This document shows, piece by piece, positions 7,315 to 16,152 of a stretch of DNA of 41,024 bases. The stretch is taken from contig CALWBZ010000114.1 in assembly GCA_944376225.1 (NCBI GenBank), positions 1-41,024 of the forward strand, in the 5' to 3' direction. The DNA comes from an uncultured Clostridia bacterium (lineage in GTDB: Bacteria; Bacillota; Clostridia; Lachnospirales; Bianqueaceae). Below the pieces are notes generated by a model. The model was not told where the DNA came from. It saw only the letters and a program-made list of their open reading frames with translations, and searched no databases. Made by a program: the position numbers and the translations under genes. Position 1 is the stretch's first letter, and each line of letters opens with the position of its first letter.

Positions 7315-9071
7315 TATGCCAGTTCCTCCTTTGAGAGCTGTGAAAGGGCGATCTGCCGGTAGACCTCGCAGTTCTCCATGAGGTCCTCATGACGGCCCGC
7401 CCCCGCGATCTTCCCGTCCTCCAGAACGATGATCCGATCCGCGTCCCGGATGGTTCCGATGCGCTGCGCTACGATAACGCGGGTGACGTCTTTGCATTCC
7501 CGATCCAGGGTTTCCCGCAGGACGCGGTCCGTCTTATAATCAAGGGCCGAGAATGAATCGTCAAAGATCAGGATCTCCGGTTTTCTCGCGATGGCTCGGG
7601 CGATGGAGATACGCTGTTTCTGTCCGCCGGACAGATTGGATCCGCTCTGCGCCACATAACCTTCGTAATCTCCTTCCATTTTTTCCACAAATTCGGCGGC
7701 CTGCGCCGTCCGGACCGCTGTCTTGACCTCCTCCAGAGAGGCCCTTCCCTGGCCGTTGTCACCATAATCTACATTGCTTCGTATGCTGCCCCCAAACAGG
7801 ATCGCTTTCTGAGAGACATATCCGATCTTGTTGCGAAGCTCTTTCTGGGAATATTCCCGAACATTAATTCCGTCCACAAGGACTTCTCCCTCTGAAGCGT
7901 CATAGAAACGAGGGATCAGATTGACCACCGTGCTCTTCCCACAGCCTGTGGCGCCGATGAGAGCCACGGTTTCTCCCTTTTTCGCCGTAAAGGTGATGTT
8001 CGACAACACATCCTCCTCCGCGTCGGGATAACGGAAGGACACGTTCCTAAACTCGATCTCCCCTACGCTGCCCGGTTTGCCCTGGGCCCGCGTTCCGTCG
8101 ATAATCGTGGGGCTCGTATCCAGAACCTCTCCGATACGCTGGGCGGAAACGGATGCACGAGGCAGGATCATGAAGATCATCACCAGCATCATGAAGGCCA
8201 TGACCACTTGCAGGGCATATTGGGAAAATACCATCATATCCGAAAATACCGTGAGTTTATCCGCCATGCCCGCCCCGTTGATCAGTACGGCGCCGATCCA
8301 GTAGATGGCCAAGGACAGGCCGCTCATGACCATTTGAATTCCCGGCATCAGGAAAGCCATCGTACGCTGGGCAAACAGCTGATTCCCCATGAGCTCCTGA
8401 TTCACATTCTCGAACTTATTCTCCTGATACTCCTCCGCATTATAGGCGCGGACGACGGAGAGTCCGGTCAGGTTTTCCCGCGTCACGCGGTTCAGATCAT
8501 CCGTCAGCCGCTGCATCTTCTTGAAACGGGGCGTCGCCAGCAGCAGGCAGACGAGCACGATCGCCAGCAAGACGACGATCGCGATTCCCGTGGTCATCGT
8601 CCATTGCCATTGCTTATTGGCGATTTTACAGATGGCCCATACCGCCATGACCGGGGCCTTGACCAGCATCTGAAGGCCCATGGCGATGAGCATCTGTATC
8701 TGCGTAACGTCGTTGGTGGAACGGGTGATCAGGCTGGCCGTAGAAAAGTGGCCGATCTCTTCCATGGAGAAGGATTGTACCTTCCTAAACATTTTGTCTC
8801 GTAAGGTTCCGCCAAAGGAGGACGCGATCTTGGCCGAACAGACGGCCGTCGTCACCGCCGAGACAAGGCTGCCCAGCGCGCAGGCCAGCATCTTGCCTCC
8901 GGAGGTCAGAATCTCGCCCATCGTGCTGCCCGGCGTCTGTACCAATGTGGTAATCTCTGCCATGTACTCCGGCATCTTTAGATCCAGCCATACCTGCGCC
9001 ACAATGAAGACCACGGCCCCAAAAACGAGGGCCCATTCCTGTTTCCTAAGATTTTTGAATAGTTTTAACAT
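7314..9071 (-). CDS. Multidrug ABC exporter half, degenerate-site subunit
   Basis: A 585-residue half-exporter with six membrane segments and an ATPase domain. It has Walker A GATGCGKST and signature LSGGQKQR. Walker B ends in LIFDDSFSALD, with Asp where the catalytic Glu is expected, and the switch position reads VIVAQRIGTI, with Gln in place of the H-loop His. Both changes are the usual marks of the non-hydrolysing composite site in heterodimeric exporters, so this subunit should work only with the next gene product. AAGGAGAG precedes the ATG. A copy of the MarR operator lies at 9117-9133, between this gene and marR. Confidence 0.94.
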   Translation of the reverse strand: MLKLFKNLRKQEWALVFGAVVFIVAQVWLDLKMPEYMAEITTLVQTPGSTMGEILTSGGKMLACALGSLVSAVTTAVCSAKIASSFGGTLRDKMFRKVQSFSMEEIGHFSTASLITRSTNDVTQIQMLIAMGLQMLVKAPVMAVWAICKIANKQWQWTMTTGIAIVVLLAIVLVCLLLATPRFKKMQRLTDDLNRVTRENLTGLSVVRAYNAEEYQENKFENVNQELMGNQLFAQRTMAFLMPGIQMVMSGLSLAIYWIGAVLINGAGMADKLTVFSDMMVFSQYALQVVMAFMMLVMIFMILPRASVSAQRIGEVLDTSPTIIDGTRAQGKPGSVGEIEFRNVSFRYPDAEEDVLSNITFTAKKGETVALIGATGCGKSTVVNLIPRFYDASEGEVLVDGINVREYSQKELRNKIGYVSQKAILFGGSIRSNVDYGDNGQGRASLEEVKTAVRTAQAAEFVEKMEGDYEGYVAQSGSNLSGGQKQRISIARAIARKPEILIFDDSFSALDYKTDRVLRETLDRECKDVTRVIVAQRIGTIRDADRIIVLEDGKIAGAGRHEDLMENCEVYRQIALSQLSKEELA

Positions 9072-9116
9072 CCGTCTATCTCTCCTTATCTTATTCCTAA
9101 CCTTAAACTATCTTAT

Positions 9117-9133
9117 ATCTAATAACGTTAGAT
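9117..9133. promoter_or_regulatory. Predicted MarR operator upstream of the ABC exporter genes
   Basis: A 17-bp inverted repeat, ATCTAA-N5-TTAGAT, with perfect 6-bp arms. The same arms and spacing recur at the marR promoter (9612-9628). It sits in the 91-nt gap between marR and the first exporter gene, 46 nt before its ATG. No strong promoter is clear here (a TATAAG lies nearby), so it may act as a roadblock or control a secondary promoter. Confidence 0.75.
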
Positions 9134-9162
9134 AAAAAGCCAAATAAATCGAGCTCTCGCTC

Positions 9163-9594
9163 TTAAAATTTAAGCTCCGGGGGCTTGGTCGCCTTGCGGA
9201 TCTCCTCCGCGATCTCCAGGAATTCGCTCAGCCGCTCCATCCCTACCGCGTCGATCACATTGCCCATGGTTTGATACATCTCCTCCTTCAGCTCCTGTAT
9301 CGTCTTCTTTCCCAGCTCTGTCAGCCTCACGATTGTAAGACGGGCGTCCAGCAGCCCATGCTCCTTGGTGACCAGCCCCTTCTCCACCATCTTGCGAATC
9401 AATACCGCGACCCTTGCCGTGCTGATATTCAGCGCATCTCCGATCTGCCCCGCCGTGGCGGACTGTGAAGAATCCAGCAGTCTTAGCACCGCTCCGATGC
9501 CGGCCTGCGTCTCGTCCGAGTGTTTGAAAAACTCGGAGGGACGCGCTTTGTTCACCTTCCTGAGCATCATCTCGATCTGCTCTGTCGTCGCCAT
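9163..9594 (-). CDS. MarR-family transcriptional regulator
   Basis: A 143-residue winged-helix repressor. Helix-turn-helix residues are in about 40-75 (SQSATAGQIGDALNISTARV), followed by the wing with the family pattern DARLTIVRLTELGKK (about 83-97). GGGAGG lies 9 nt before the ATG. It is the first gene of an operon with the heterodimeric exporter and the cytidylate-kinase-like gene. A perfect sigma-A promoter directly upstream overlaps an operator copy, so autorepression and co-control of the exporter are expected. The inducing ligand is unknown; by analogy it may be an exporter substrate. Confidence 0.93.
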   Translation of the reverse strand: MATTEQIEMMLRKVNKARPSEFFKHSDETQAGIGAVLRLLDSSQSATAGQIGDALNISTARVAVLIRKMVEKGLVTKEHGLLDARLTIVRLTELGKKTIQELKEEMYQTMGNVIDAVGMERLSEFLEIAEEIRKATKPPELKF

Positions 9595-9611
9595 CCCAAA
9601 ACCTCCCTTTT

Positions 9612-9655
9612 ATCTAACTCGGTTAGATTATAGTTTCCTAACTAGGATTTGTCAA
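9612..9655 (-). promoter_or_regulatory. marR promoter with overlapping operator
   Basis: TTGACA (9650-9655) and TATAAT (9627-9632) are 17 bp apart on the minus strand, which is consensus. The 17-bp palindrome ATCTAA-N5-TTAGAT (9612-9628) overlaps the last bases of the -10 and the start site, so a bound repressor would block polymerase. The -35 is only about 20 bp from the stop codon of the upstream ABC-2 permease gene, with no clear terminator between them. Confidence 0.85.
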
Positions 9656-9674
9656 CCCCTTTTTTCATTTTTTC

Positions 9675-10451
9675 TCACGATCCCGTGGATTTATATCTCC
9701 TCAGCCCGAACCTAAAAAAGAGGTAACAGAGGATCAGGAATAAGAAGCCGAGAAGGGGCAGGAAAATCAGCCGGACGTCTTCCGATCTTCCGATGAGGTA
9801 TAAAAAAGGATAATACTGGAATAAGGCGATCGGAATCACATACGTGTAAAACTTCAGGATTCCTTCTCCGTAAATGGAAACCGGGTACTTTCCAAACTCC
9901 AGGCTGCCATTCGTAAAGATATTCATAAATTCTAAGCCCTCGATGGTAAAGAAGCTGATCCCCGCGTACAGGACAAACAGGGCGGCGAAGACCGCTACCC
10001 CGCCGATCAGCATCATCACCACGGTCAGGATCTTATCCACCGTCCATTGGATTTCGCTCGCAGACACCGCGATGACGAGCATCCATATGGCCTGGATCAG
10101 CCTGCCCACCCGGGAAAACTCCATGTTGGCGGTCAGTACCTGAAAGATTTCCCCTCGGGGACGTACCAGGATCCTGTCCAGATTTCCGCTCTGGATGAGT
10201 CTCGGAAACAAATCGAAACCGCGGGCGAAACATTCCGTGATCGAGTAGGCCATCAATGTAATCGAAAAACAGATCAAGATCTGGGAAAAGGTGAATCCAT
10301 CCACGGAATGGAAGCGGTCGAACATGAAATAGACGCCGAAAAAGGCCGTAAAGGACACCAAAAACTGTCCGAGGGCCGTCATCAAGAACGAGGCTTTATA
10401 CTGCATCTGGGATTTTAGCAGCATGGCCATATATTTGAAATATAATTTCAT
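9675..10451 (-). CDS. ABC-2 family permease, second subunit
   Basis: A 258-residue membrane protein with about six hydrophobic segments and a short basic N-terminus (MKLYFKYMAMLLKSQMQYK). It resembles the DUF990-type permeases that occur in pairs with one ATPase. The motif GFDLFPRLIQSGNLDRILVRPRG corresponds to the conserved cytoplasmic loop after the second membrane segment; a matching ELCRPCD loop occurs in the partner permease. It starts 3 nt after the partner's stop behind a GGGGGG ribosome site. It is the last gene of the three-gene exporter unit. Substrate unknown; relatives are annotated as viologen or daunorubicin-type exporters. Confidence 0.87.
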   Translation of the reverse strand: MKLYFKYMAMLLKSQMQYKASFLMTALGQFLVSFTAFFGVYFMFDRFHSVDGFTFSQILICFSITLMAYSITECFARGFDLFPRLIQSGNLDRILVRPRGEIFQVLTANMEFSRVGRLIQAIWMLVIAVSASEIQWTVDKILTVVMMLIGGVAVFAALFVLYAGISFFTIEGLEFMNIFTNGSLEFGKYPVSIYGEGILKFYTYVIPIALFQYYPFLYLIGRSEDVRLIFLPLLGFLFLILCYLFFRFGLRRYKSTGS

Positions 10452-10454
10452 CTC

Positions 10455-11258
10455 TCAGCCCCCCTGCACCACGACTTTTTTCAGCGCCCGCCTCATCAGC
10501 AGCCTTCCCGTCAGAACCAAGGCAAAAAGCCACAAAAGCTGCACCGCCATGCTCCCCAGGGCTTCCGCCCCTCCGATATGCCCCGTATAAATCAAAAAGG
10601 GCGTATTCTGCATGGAGGCAAAGGGCAGGGCGTATATGACCGGCTGCAGCGCCTCCGGAAAGAAGGGGATGGGGATGAGGGCCCCCGTAAAGAATTCCGT
10701 GACCGACGTGGCCAGGATCCGTATGCCCATGGGAGAGATCGTATAGAAGGCGGAAATATAGATCAGCATCGAAAAGGAGACCAGAACCAAAAAACCCAGA
10801 ACCGTCGAAACCAGAAACAAAAGGGCGGACAACCCGTCCGGCGGCAGCTTTATGCCAAAGGGCTCCGGGAGAAAGGCCGCGACAAGCAGAATCGGGACGC
10901 AGCGAAGGAGCACCCTGGAAAGCCTTACGGCCATGTTCTTCACAAACCACATCCCATAGAGATCGCAGGGACGGCACAGCTCATAGGCGATACCGCCGGA
11001 TGTAATGCTCTCGAAAATCTCCTGATCGAAAAACCAAGCCATGAACATGGCGAGAAGGGCCTGCTGCAGCCATATGTAGCTCGACAGTTCCGGAAAACTC
11101 ATGGGAAAACTGTTCTCGCCGTTTTGGTAAAAGGCCCAGAACATCAGAAGCGTCATGCCGCCCCAGGCAAACTGAGTCGAAATGCCCGCCCAAGCGGCCG
11201 CCCGGTATTGCAGCCCGGCGATAAAACGGATGCGAAAGAAAGACAGATATTGTTTCAT
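10455..11258 (-). CDS. ABC-2 family permease, first subunit
   Basis: A 267-residue membrane protein with about six hydrophobic segments, starting MKQYLSFFRIRF. Its cytoplasmic loop ESITSGGIAYELCRPCD matches the DUF990-type pattern of the partner permease at 9675-10451, so the two should form a heterodimeric channel. The ATG overlaps the stop of the ATPase gene by 4 nt, and the next permease begins 3 nt after its stop, giving a tight ATPase-permease-permease operon. Confidence 0.87.
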   Translation of the reverse strand: MKQYLSFFRIRFIAGLQYRAAAWAGISTQFAWGGMTLLMFWAFYQNGENSFPMSFPELSSYIWLQQALLAMFMAWFFDQEIFESITSGGIAYELCRPCDLYGMWFVKNMAVRLSRVLLRCVPILLVAAFLPEPFGIKLPPDGLSALLFLVSTVLGFLVLVSFSMLIYISAFYTISPMGIRILATSVTEFFTGALIPIPFFPEALQPVIYALPFASMQNTPFLIYTGHIGGAEALGSMAVQLLWLFALVLTGRLLMRRALKKVVVQGG

Positions 11259-12229
11259 ATTTCAAATTCCTTATATAAAGAAACCACCGTCTCGTCGATG
11301 GTCTCCCCCACAACGGAAAGATCCTTGATCTCCACTCGAGAGGAGATATAAGAGATCGCCTCGGATACGCTCAAACGGTCCGTGTCGATGAGCATCTCCC
11401 CGTGGCCGTTCAGATCCTTGATGACGGTCATCTGCTCGGAAGCCGGCAGCCCCTCCCCCACGTAATCCACCCTCAGCGTCTTATGGGAAGAGTTTCTGGA
11501 TTTCAGCGCGGACAGCGACCCGTCCAGCAAAATCCTCCCCCTGCCAATCAGAATGATCCGCTCTGTCAGCGCCTCGATATCCTGCATATCGTGGGTGGTC
11601 AGGATCACCGTGGTCTTGTTCTCCCGGTTGATGGTCTTGATAAACTCCCGGACCGCGATCTTAGAAACCGCGTCGAGCCCGATCGTGGGCTCGTCCAGAA
11701 AAAGGATCTTGGGACTGTGCAGGAGGGACGCGGCGATCTCGCATCGCATGCGCTGTCCCAAGGAGAGCTGCCTTGCCGGGGTCTTAACGATCTCCCCGAT
11801 ATCCAAGAGTTCGATCAGTCCGGACAAAGTCTTTTTGTATTGTCCCTCTTCCACCTTATAAATGTCTCGAATCAATTCGAAGCTGTCGATCACGGGCACG
11901 TCCCACCAGAGCTGGGATCTTTGGCCGAATACGACGCCGATCTCCCGCACATGGCTGACACGCTCCTTCCATGGCGTCCTCCCGTTGATCACACATTCTC
12001 CGCTGTCCGGCGTCAGGATCCCGCTCATGATCTTGATGGTACTGCTCTTGCCGGCGCCGTTCGGCCCGATGTATCCCACCATTTCCCCGTCCCCGATCGT
12101 AAAGGACACGTCCCGCAGGGCGTGGATATAGGTATAATCCTTCTTAAACAGCGCCTTCACGGCCTCCGAGAAACCCGCGTTCCTTTTCGCCACCTTAAAG
12201 GTCTTATTGATATTTCTCAGCTCGATCAT
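11255..12229 (-). CDS. ABC transporter ATP-binding protein of the two-permease exporter
   Basis: A 324-residue ATPase. After about 30 family-specific residues that link the core sheet to a KALFKKDY segment come Walker A GPNGAGKSS, the subfamily-typical VFGQRSQLWWDVP stretch, signature LSLGQRMRCEIA, Walker B ILFLDEPTIGLD and H-loop LTTHDMQDI. The QLWWDVP element is characteristic of the DUF990-permease-linked exporter ATPases. The ATG at 12227-12229 is chosen because GGGGAGG lies 7 nt upstream; an upstream in-frame ATG at 12274 overlaps the promoter region. It is the first gene of its operon, and its stop overlaps the first permease start. Confidence 0.93.
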   Translation of the reverse strand: MIELRNINKTFKVAKRNAGFSEAVKALFKKDYTYIHALRDVSFTIGDGEMVGYIGPNGAGKSSTIKIMSGILTPDSGECVINGRTPWKERVSHVREIGVVFGQRSQLWWDVPVIDSFELIRDIYKVEEGQYKKTLSGLIELLDIGEIVKTPARQLSLGQRMRCEIAASLLHSPKILFLDEPTIGLDAVSKIAVREFIKTINRENKTTVILTTHDMQDIEALTERIILIGRGRILLDGSLSALKSRNSSHKTLRVDYVGEGLPASEQMTVIKDLNGHGEMLIDTDRLSVSEAISYISSRVEIKDLSVVGETIDETVVSLYKEFEI

Positions 12230-12262
12230 CTTTTCGCCTCCCCAGCCGCTCGGTTTTCGTCT

Positions 12263-12291
12263 ATTATAAATCATTTCGGGAGAATGCGCAA
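12263..12291 (-). promoter_or_regulatory. Sigma-A promoter of the ATPase-permease-permease operon
   Basis: TTGCGC (12286-12291) and TATAAT (12263-12268) are separated by 17 bp on the minus strand. It lies just after the pheT terminator, giving a leader of about 27 nt. Confidence 0.75.
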
Positions 12292-12309
12292 GTGCCTTCC
12301 CGCCGCGAA

Positions 12310-12346
12310 AAAGCCGTCATAACCGGATGAACCGTATGACGGCTTT
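12310..12346 (-). terminator. Rho-independent terminator of pheST
   Basis: Perfect 11-bp arms AAAGCCGTCAT (12336-12346 read on the minus strand) and ATGACGGCTTT (12310-12320) with a 15-nt loop. The stem is followed by further T residues on the minus strand. It starts 8 nt after the pheT stop codon. Confidence 0.9.
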
Positions 12347-12354
12347 CATAAATA

Positions 12355-14799
12355 TTATTGCATTCTCAGCTCCGCGCCAAGCTTCTTACCCAGTTTCTTC
12401 ATGACCTGGTTGGCGGCGTTCTCGATCTCCTGAGAAGTCAGCGTCTTCTCTTCAGAACCGATCGTTAAGCGGATGGTCACCGATTTCTTGCCCTCCGGGA
12501 TCTGTCTGCCCCTGTATTCGTCCACGAAATAGGCTTCCTTCACCAGGGCGCTCGCCTTCTTCTGTCCCATGATGGCCTCATAGATGTCATTCCATGCCGT
12601 GTCGGATCCGAACAGCATCGAGATATCATAATCCGTCTCCGGATATTCCGCCAGATGGGTGAACTTATTCGTCCTGGATTTCAGCGGAACCAGCTTCGTC
12701 ATATCCAGCTCAAAGAGCATCACCGAGAGGTTCTTGATGCCGCAGTCCATGGAGACCTTCTTGGCGAGAAGACCCATGTCTCCCACCTTCTCCTCTCCGC
12801 GAAAGACATTCAGCCAGACGACCTGATCCGCCCAGACCGGCTTTTCTTCTTTGCGGAAGGTAAATCCTTCCATATGGGTGTAGCGGGGCATGCTCTCCAG
12901 GACGCCCTTCGTCTCCCGGAAAAGCCGGGTGATGTCCTTTACGCTGCTGGCAAGGGCTCCTCCCAAATGCCTTCTCTGTTCGGGCAGAGATTCCGTCTCG
13001 TCATAGGGCGAGGTATAGTTTCGGTCAAAGAAGACCTCCGCCTCCTCGAAAACAGAAAAATCGTTGAAATAACGCTCATTTTTCGATACGGCCTCGCAGA
13101 GATTGGGAAGGAGGGAAGAACGAATATAGCTCAGGTCCGGGGCCGGCGGCGTGGAAAGCCGCAAGACTCCCTCCGTGCTTCCGAGAACGGCGTTGACGAA
13201 CGTATCGTTCATCCAGGAATAGGTATAGACTTCCTGCATGCCGCAGCGAAAAGCCAGGTATTCCTTGACACGCCTGATAAGATCCTGATCCTTCTGGTTA
13301 ATCGCCCCTTCGAAAGAGGTCGTGAAGGAGGTCGCCTCGAAGTTGTCGTAGCCGTACAGCCTAGCCACTTCTTCCATCACGTCATCCTTAATCGAGATGT
13401 CGCCGGTGGAACGCCAAGTGGGCGCCGTAACGCTCATCTGGTCTCCCTCGATCTGCACGTCGAAGCCCAGAAGTTCCAGCTTATGCTTTATCGTCTCGTC
13501 GGACAGTTCCTTACCCAGGCGCTTCGCCAGCCAAGTCAGGCTCACGTCGATTTTCGCCCTTTCTGGCTTCTTCACATACCGGTCGCAGAAACCGGTGACC
13601 TGAAGCTCCGGATACAACTCCCCGAAATACTTCATGGAAAGAGCCAGGGCCTGGTCGCAGCGCTCCGGATCCACAGCCTTCTCGTATCTTGAGGAAGCCT
13701 CCGTGCGCGTATCGTAACGCAGGGCCGTCCGGCGCACGCCCGTGGACTCGAAATTGGCCACCTCCAGGATCACCCGCTTTGTTTTGGGCAGGATGGAGTC
13801 CTTCGCGCCGCCCATGACGCCCGCTAAGGCCACCGGGCCTTCGGAATCGGTAATCACCAGGTCGTCCGCGCACAGCGTAAGCTCATGGTCGTTTAAGAGA
13901 ACCAGTTTCTCCCCTTCCGCCGCGTGTCTCACCACGATGTGGTCGGTGATATTGTCCGCGTCGAAGGCATGGGTGGGATTGCCCGTGGCCAGCATCACAT
14001 AGTTGGTGATGTCCACCAGCGCGTTGATGGGACGCATTCCCGCCTTCCAGATCCTGTTTCGCATCCGGTAGGGGGAGGGCTTCACCTCCACACCGGACAT
14101 CTCCACGCCGATATACCGGCCGCATCTGTCCGGATCCTCGATCTCCACCCGAAAATCGGACTGTACCTCCGTCTCAAAGGGCTTGATCTCCTCCAAGGGC
14201 AGGTCGTACAGCGCCGCGATTTCCCGGGCAATGCCGTAATGCCCCCATAGGTCCGGACGGTTCGTCATGGACTTGTTGTCGATCTCCAGGAGCACGTCGT
14301 CCATATCCAGGGCCTTCGCCAGGGGCGTGCCCGCCGGTACGTCAAAGTCTGACAGGTCGAGGATCTCCGCCTCCTCGGAGGCAGGAAATAATTCGCTCAG
14401 CCCGATCTCGTCGGAAGCGCAGATCATGCCGTAGGACTCCACGCCGCGAAGCTTGGAATTCTTGATGACGACGGGCTCTCCTTCCCCGTGCCAGCGTACG
14501 AGGGCGCCGGGACAGGACACGGCCACCCGCATGCCCTCTTTCAGGTTGATGCCTCCGCAGACAATCGTCTTGCTCTCGCCCTCTCCCACATCCACTTGGC
14601 ATACCCGCAGCTTGTCCGCGTTGGGATGGGGTTCCACCTTCTCGATGACGCCCACGACCATCTTATCGAAGCGGCGGGCCAAATACTCCACGTCTTCCAC
14701 CTCTACGGTGGACATGGTCAGGTCATAGGCCAGCTTCTTCAGATCCATGTCCTCCGGAATCTTCACGTAATCTTTAATCCACGATAATGATAACTTCAT
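12355..14799 (-). CDS. pheT: Phenylalanine-tRNA ligase beta subunit
   Basis: An 814-residue subunit of the cytoplasmic alpha2-beta2 enzyme that charges tRNA-Phe. Domains in order are an N-terminal segment (MKLSLSWIKDYV), the EMAP/Trbp-like tRNA-binding domain (about 40-150, with VGVIEKVEPHPNADKLRVC), the B3/B4 editing region, B5 (about 400-475), a catalytic-like core, and a C-terminal ferredoxin-fold anticodon-binding domain with the typical YPETDYDISML entry (about 722-814). The length is normal for the bacterial long form. It starts 13 nt after pheS and ends at the terminator at 12310-12346. Expression should follow the T-box leader ahead of pheS. Confidence 0.98.
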   Translation of the reverse strand: MKLSLSWIKDYVKIPEDMDLKKLAYDLTMSTVEVEDVEYLARRFDKMVVGVIEKVEPHPNADKLRVCQVDVGEGESKTIVCGGINLKEGMRVAVSCPGALVRWHGEGEPVVIKNSKLRGVESYGMICASDEIGLSELFPASEEAEILDLSDFDVPAGTPLAKALDMDDVLLEIDNKSMTNRPDLWGHYGIAREIAALYDLPLEEIKPFETEVQSDFRVEIEDPDRCGRYIGVEMSGVEVKPSPYRMRNRIWKAGMRPINALVDITNYVMLATGNPTHAFDADNITDHIVVRHAAEGEKLVLLNDHELTLCADDLVITDSEGPVALAGVMGGAKDSILPKTKRVILEVANFESTGVRRTALRYDTRTEASSRYEKAVDPERCDQALALSMKYFGELYPELQVTGFCDRYVKKPERAKIDVSLTWLAKRLGKELSDETIKHKLELLGFDVQIEGDQMSVTAPTWRSTGDISIKDDVMEEVARLYGYDNFEATSFTTSFEGAINQKDQDLIRRVKEYLAFRCGMQEVYTYSWMNDTFVNAVLGSTEGVLRLSTPPAPDLSYIRSSLLPNLCEAVSKNERYFNDFSVFEEAEVFFDRNYTSPYDETESLPEQRRHLGGALASSVKDITRLFRETKGVLESMPRYTHMEGFTFRKEEKPVWADQVVWLNVFRGEEKVGDMGLLAKKVSMDCGIKNLSVMLFELDMTKLVPLKSRTNKFTHLAEYPETDYDISMLFGSDTAWNDIYEAIMGQKKASALVKEAYFVDEYRGRQIPEGKKSVTIRLTIGSEEKTLTSQEIENAANQVMKKLGKKLGAELRMQ

Positions 14800-14812
14800 T
14801 TTTCCTCTCTCC

Positions 14813-15850
14813 TTATCTGAACTGCCTCAGGAATCTCAAATCTGCGCTGTGGAACAGCCTCACGTCGTCCACGCCGTAACGCATCATGACTAGTCTGTCC
14901 AGGCCGATGTTCACATAGAAGCCCGTGTACTCGTCCGGATCGAGTCCGGCGGCCCGCAGGACGTTCGGATGGGGAGAACCGCCGGGCATAACCTCGATCC
15001 ATCCCACATGCTTACAGACGCTGCATCCCTTCCCGCCGCAGACCTGGCATTGCATATCGATCTCGAAGCCCGGCTCCACGAAGGGGAAGAAACCGGAGCG
15101 CATTCTCACCGGCACGTCGGTTCCGAACACCTTGCTTAAGATGCTGTTGATCATGACCTTGCCCGATGTAAAGGTGATGTCCTTATCCACAATCAGCGCC
15201 TCATACTGGAAGAAGGCCCGCTCATGGTGGGCGTCCGTCGTCTCGTTACGATATACGCGGCCCGGATAGACGAAACGGTAAGGGGGCTTATGGGTCTGCA
15301 TGTACCGCACGCTTCCGCCGGTCAGATGGGGACGCAGACAGAGCTTCTCGTTAGTGCTCCCGCTGTCGTGCCCCGCCAGCCAATAGGTGTCCATGCTCTC
15401 CCTGGCCGGATGATTCTGCGGAAAGTTCAGCTTGTCGAAGGCATAGAGCTCGCTGGTAATATCGTCCTCTTGGAAAATCTCAAAGCCCATGGATCTGAAG
15501 GCGTCGTTCAGGTCGTAGCACATCTGGGTGATCGGATGAAGTCCGCCCTTCTCCGGCAGGATCCCCGGGACCGAACAGTCGAAATCCGGGGACACTTCGG
15601 AAGCCTTCAGCTTCAGTTCCGTCCTCTTCTCCTCGATCAGTTTCGTCACCTGATTCTTGGCCTCGTTGAGAAGTTTTCCCATCTCGGGGCGAAGGGCCGG
15701 GTCGAGTTTGGGCATCTCCTTCATTAAAAGGCTCAGGGCCCCCTGCTTTCCTACGAAAGCGCTCTTTACGCTCTGCAGCTTACTCTCGCTGACCGCGGCG
15801 TCGATTTTCGTCTTGACTTCCGATAAAATGCTTTCGATTTTATCTCTCAT
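14813..15850 (-). CDS. pheS: Phenylalanine-tRNA ligase alpha subunit
   Basis: A 345-residue catalytic alpha subunit. It has an N-terminal coiled-coil tRNA-binding arm (about 1-90), then a class II aminoacyl-tRNA synthetase core with motif 2 around RVYRNETTDAHHERAFFQYE and motif 3 in the GLDRLVMMRYGVDDVR segment near the C-terminus. The ATG at 15848-15850 (MRDKIESI) is chosen because AAGGAG lies 10 nt upstream. A longer in-frame reading back to 15904 would begin inside the T-box terminator hairpin and is not plausible. It is transcribed with pheT. Confidence 0.98.
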   Translation of the reverse strand: MRDKIESILSEVKTKIDAAVSESKLQSVKSAFVGKQGALSLLMKEMPKLDPALRPEMGKLLNEAKNQVTKLIEEKRTELKLKASEVSPDFDCSVPGILPEKGGLHPITQMCYDLNDAFRSMGFEIFQEDDITSELYAFDKLNFPQNHPARESMDTYWLAGHDSGSTNEKLCLRPHLTGGSVRYMQTHKPPYRFVYPGRVYRNETTDAHHERAFFQYEALIVDKDITFTSGKVMINSILSKVFGTDVPVRMRSGFFPFVEPGFEIDMQCQVCGGKGCSVCKHVGWIEVMPGGSPHPNVLRAAGLDPDEYTGFYVNIGLDRLVMMRYGVDDVRLFHSADLRFLRQFR

Positions 15851-15894
15851 GATATTGATATTCTCCTTCCTTTCCGTCGGGCTTACGCTCCGAA

Positions 15895-15927
15895 TAAAAA
15901 ACATCGCCCCTCGATAAGGGACGATGT
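15895..15927 (-). terminator. T-box-controlled terminator hairpin
   Basis: 11-bp arms (15917-15927 with 15901-15911, one G-U pair) and a 5-nt loop are followed on the minus strand by TTTTTT. The hairpin begins 4 nt after the T-box sequence and competes with the antiterminator. Confidence 0.93.
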
Positions 15928-16147
15928 GAATCGCGGTACCACCCTATTTCAGAGTCGCTTGCACTCTGCTCTCTTTTGTGTATTCTTTCTGCTACACAGG
16001 CATCCGGCTTAACGCGCTGGGCTTTTCGCCGAAGGGCTCCCATACTGAAACTTCCGAAAGGATCGCGCGGACTGCTTTCAGCCGGTGACAATCCGTCTCT
16101 GACTCGCTGTCCCTTTCGTACTCCCGTATGTTCGACGCCCGAAACTG
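15895..16147 (-). promoter_or_regulatory. T-box leader (tRNA-Phe riboswitch) of pheST
   Basis: On the minus strand the canonical T-box sequence AGGGTGGTACCGCG lies at 15932-15945. It is preceded by a stem with AGAG/CTCT arms (stem III position) and, near 16040-16110, by a stem I-like region containing AGAGACGG and GTTTCAGTATGGGAG. A UUC (Phe) triplet at 16047-16049, followed by A, is the best specifier candidate. The leader ends with the terminator hairpin at 15901-15927. Uncharged tRNA-Phe should pair with the specifier and the T-box UGG and prevent termination. The full stem I fold was not computed. Confidence 0.93.
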
Positions 16148-16152
16148 GGTTT

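Noticed and set aside
12655-13692. Plus-strand frame of 345 codons inside pheT
   Set aside because: Antisense shadow of pheT with no ribosome site or domain; similar antisense frames at 17249-18196, 36764-37855 and 15224-15727 are rejected for the same reason.
15851-15904. Upstream extension of pheS to 15904
   Set aside because: The extension lies in the T-box terminator and its T-tract; a good ribosome site precedes the ATG at 15848-15850.
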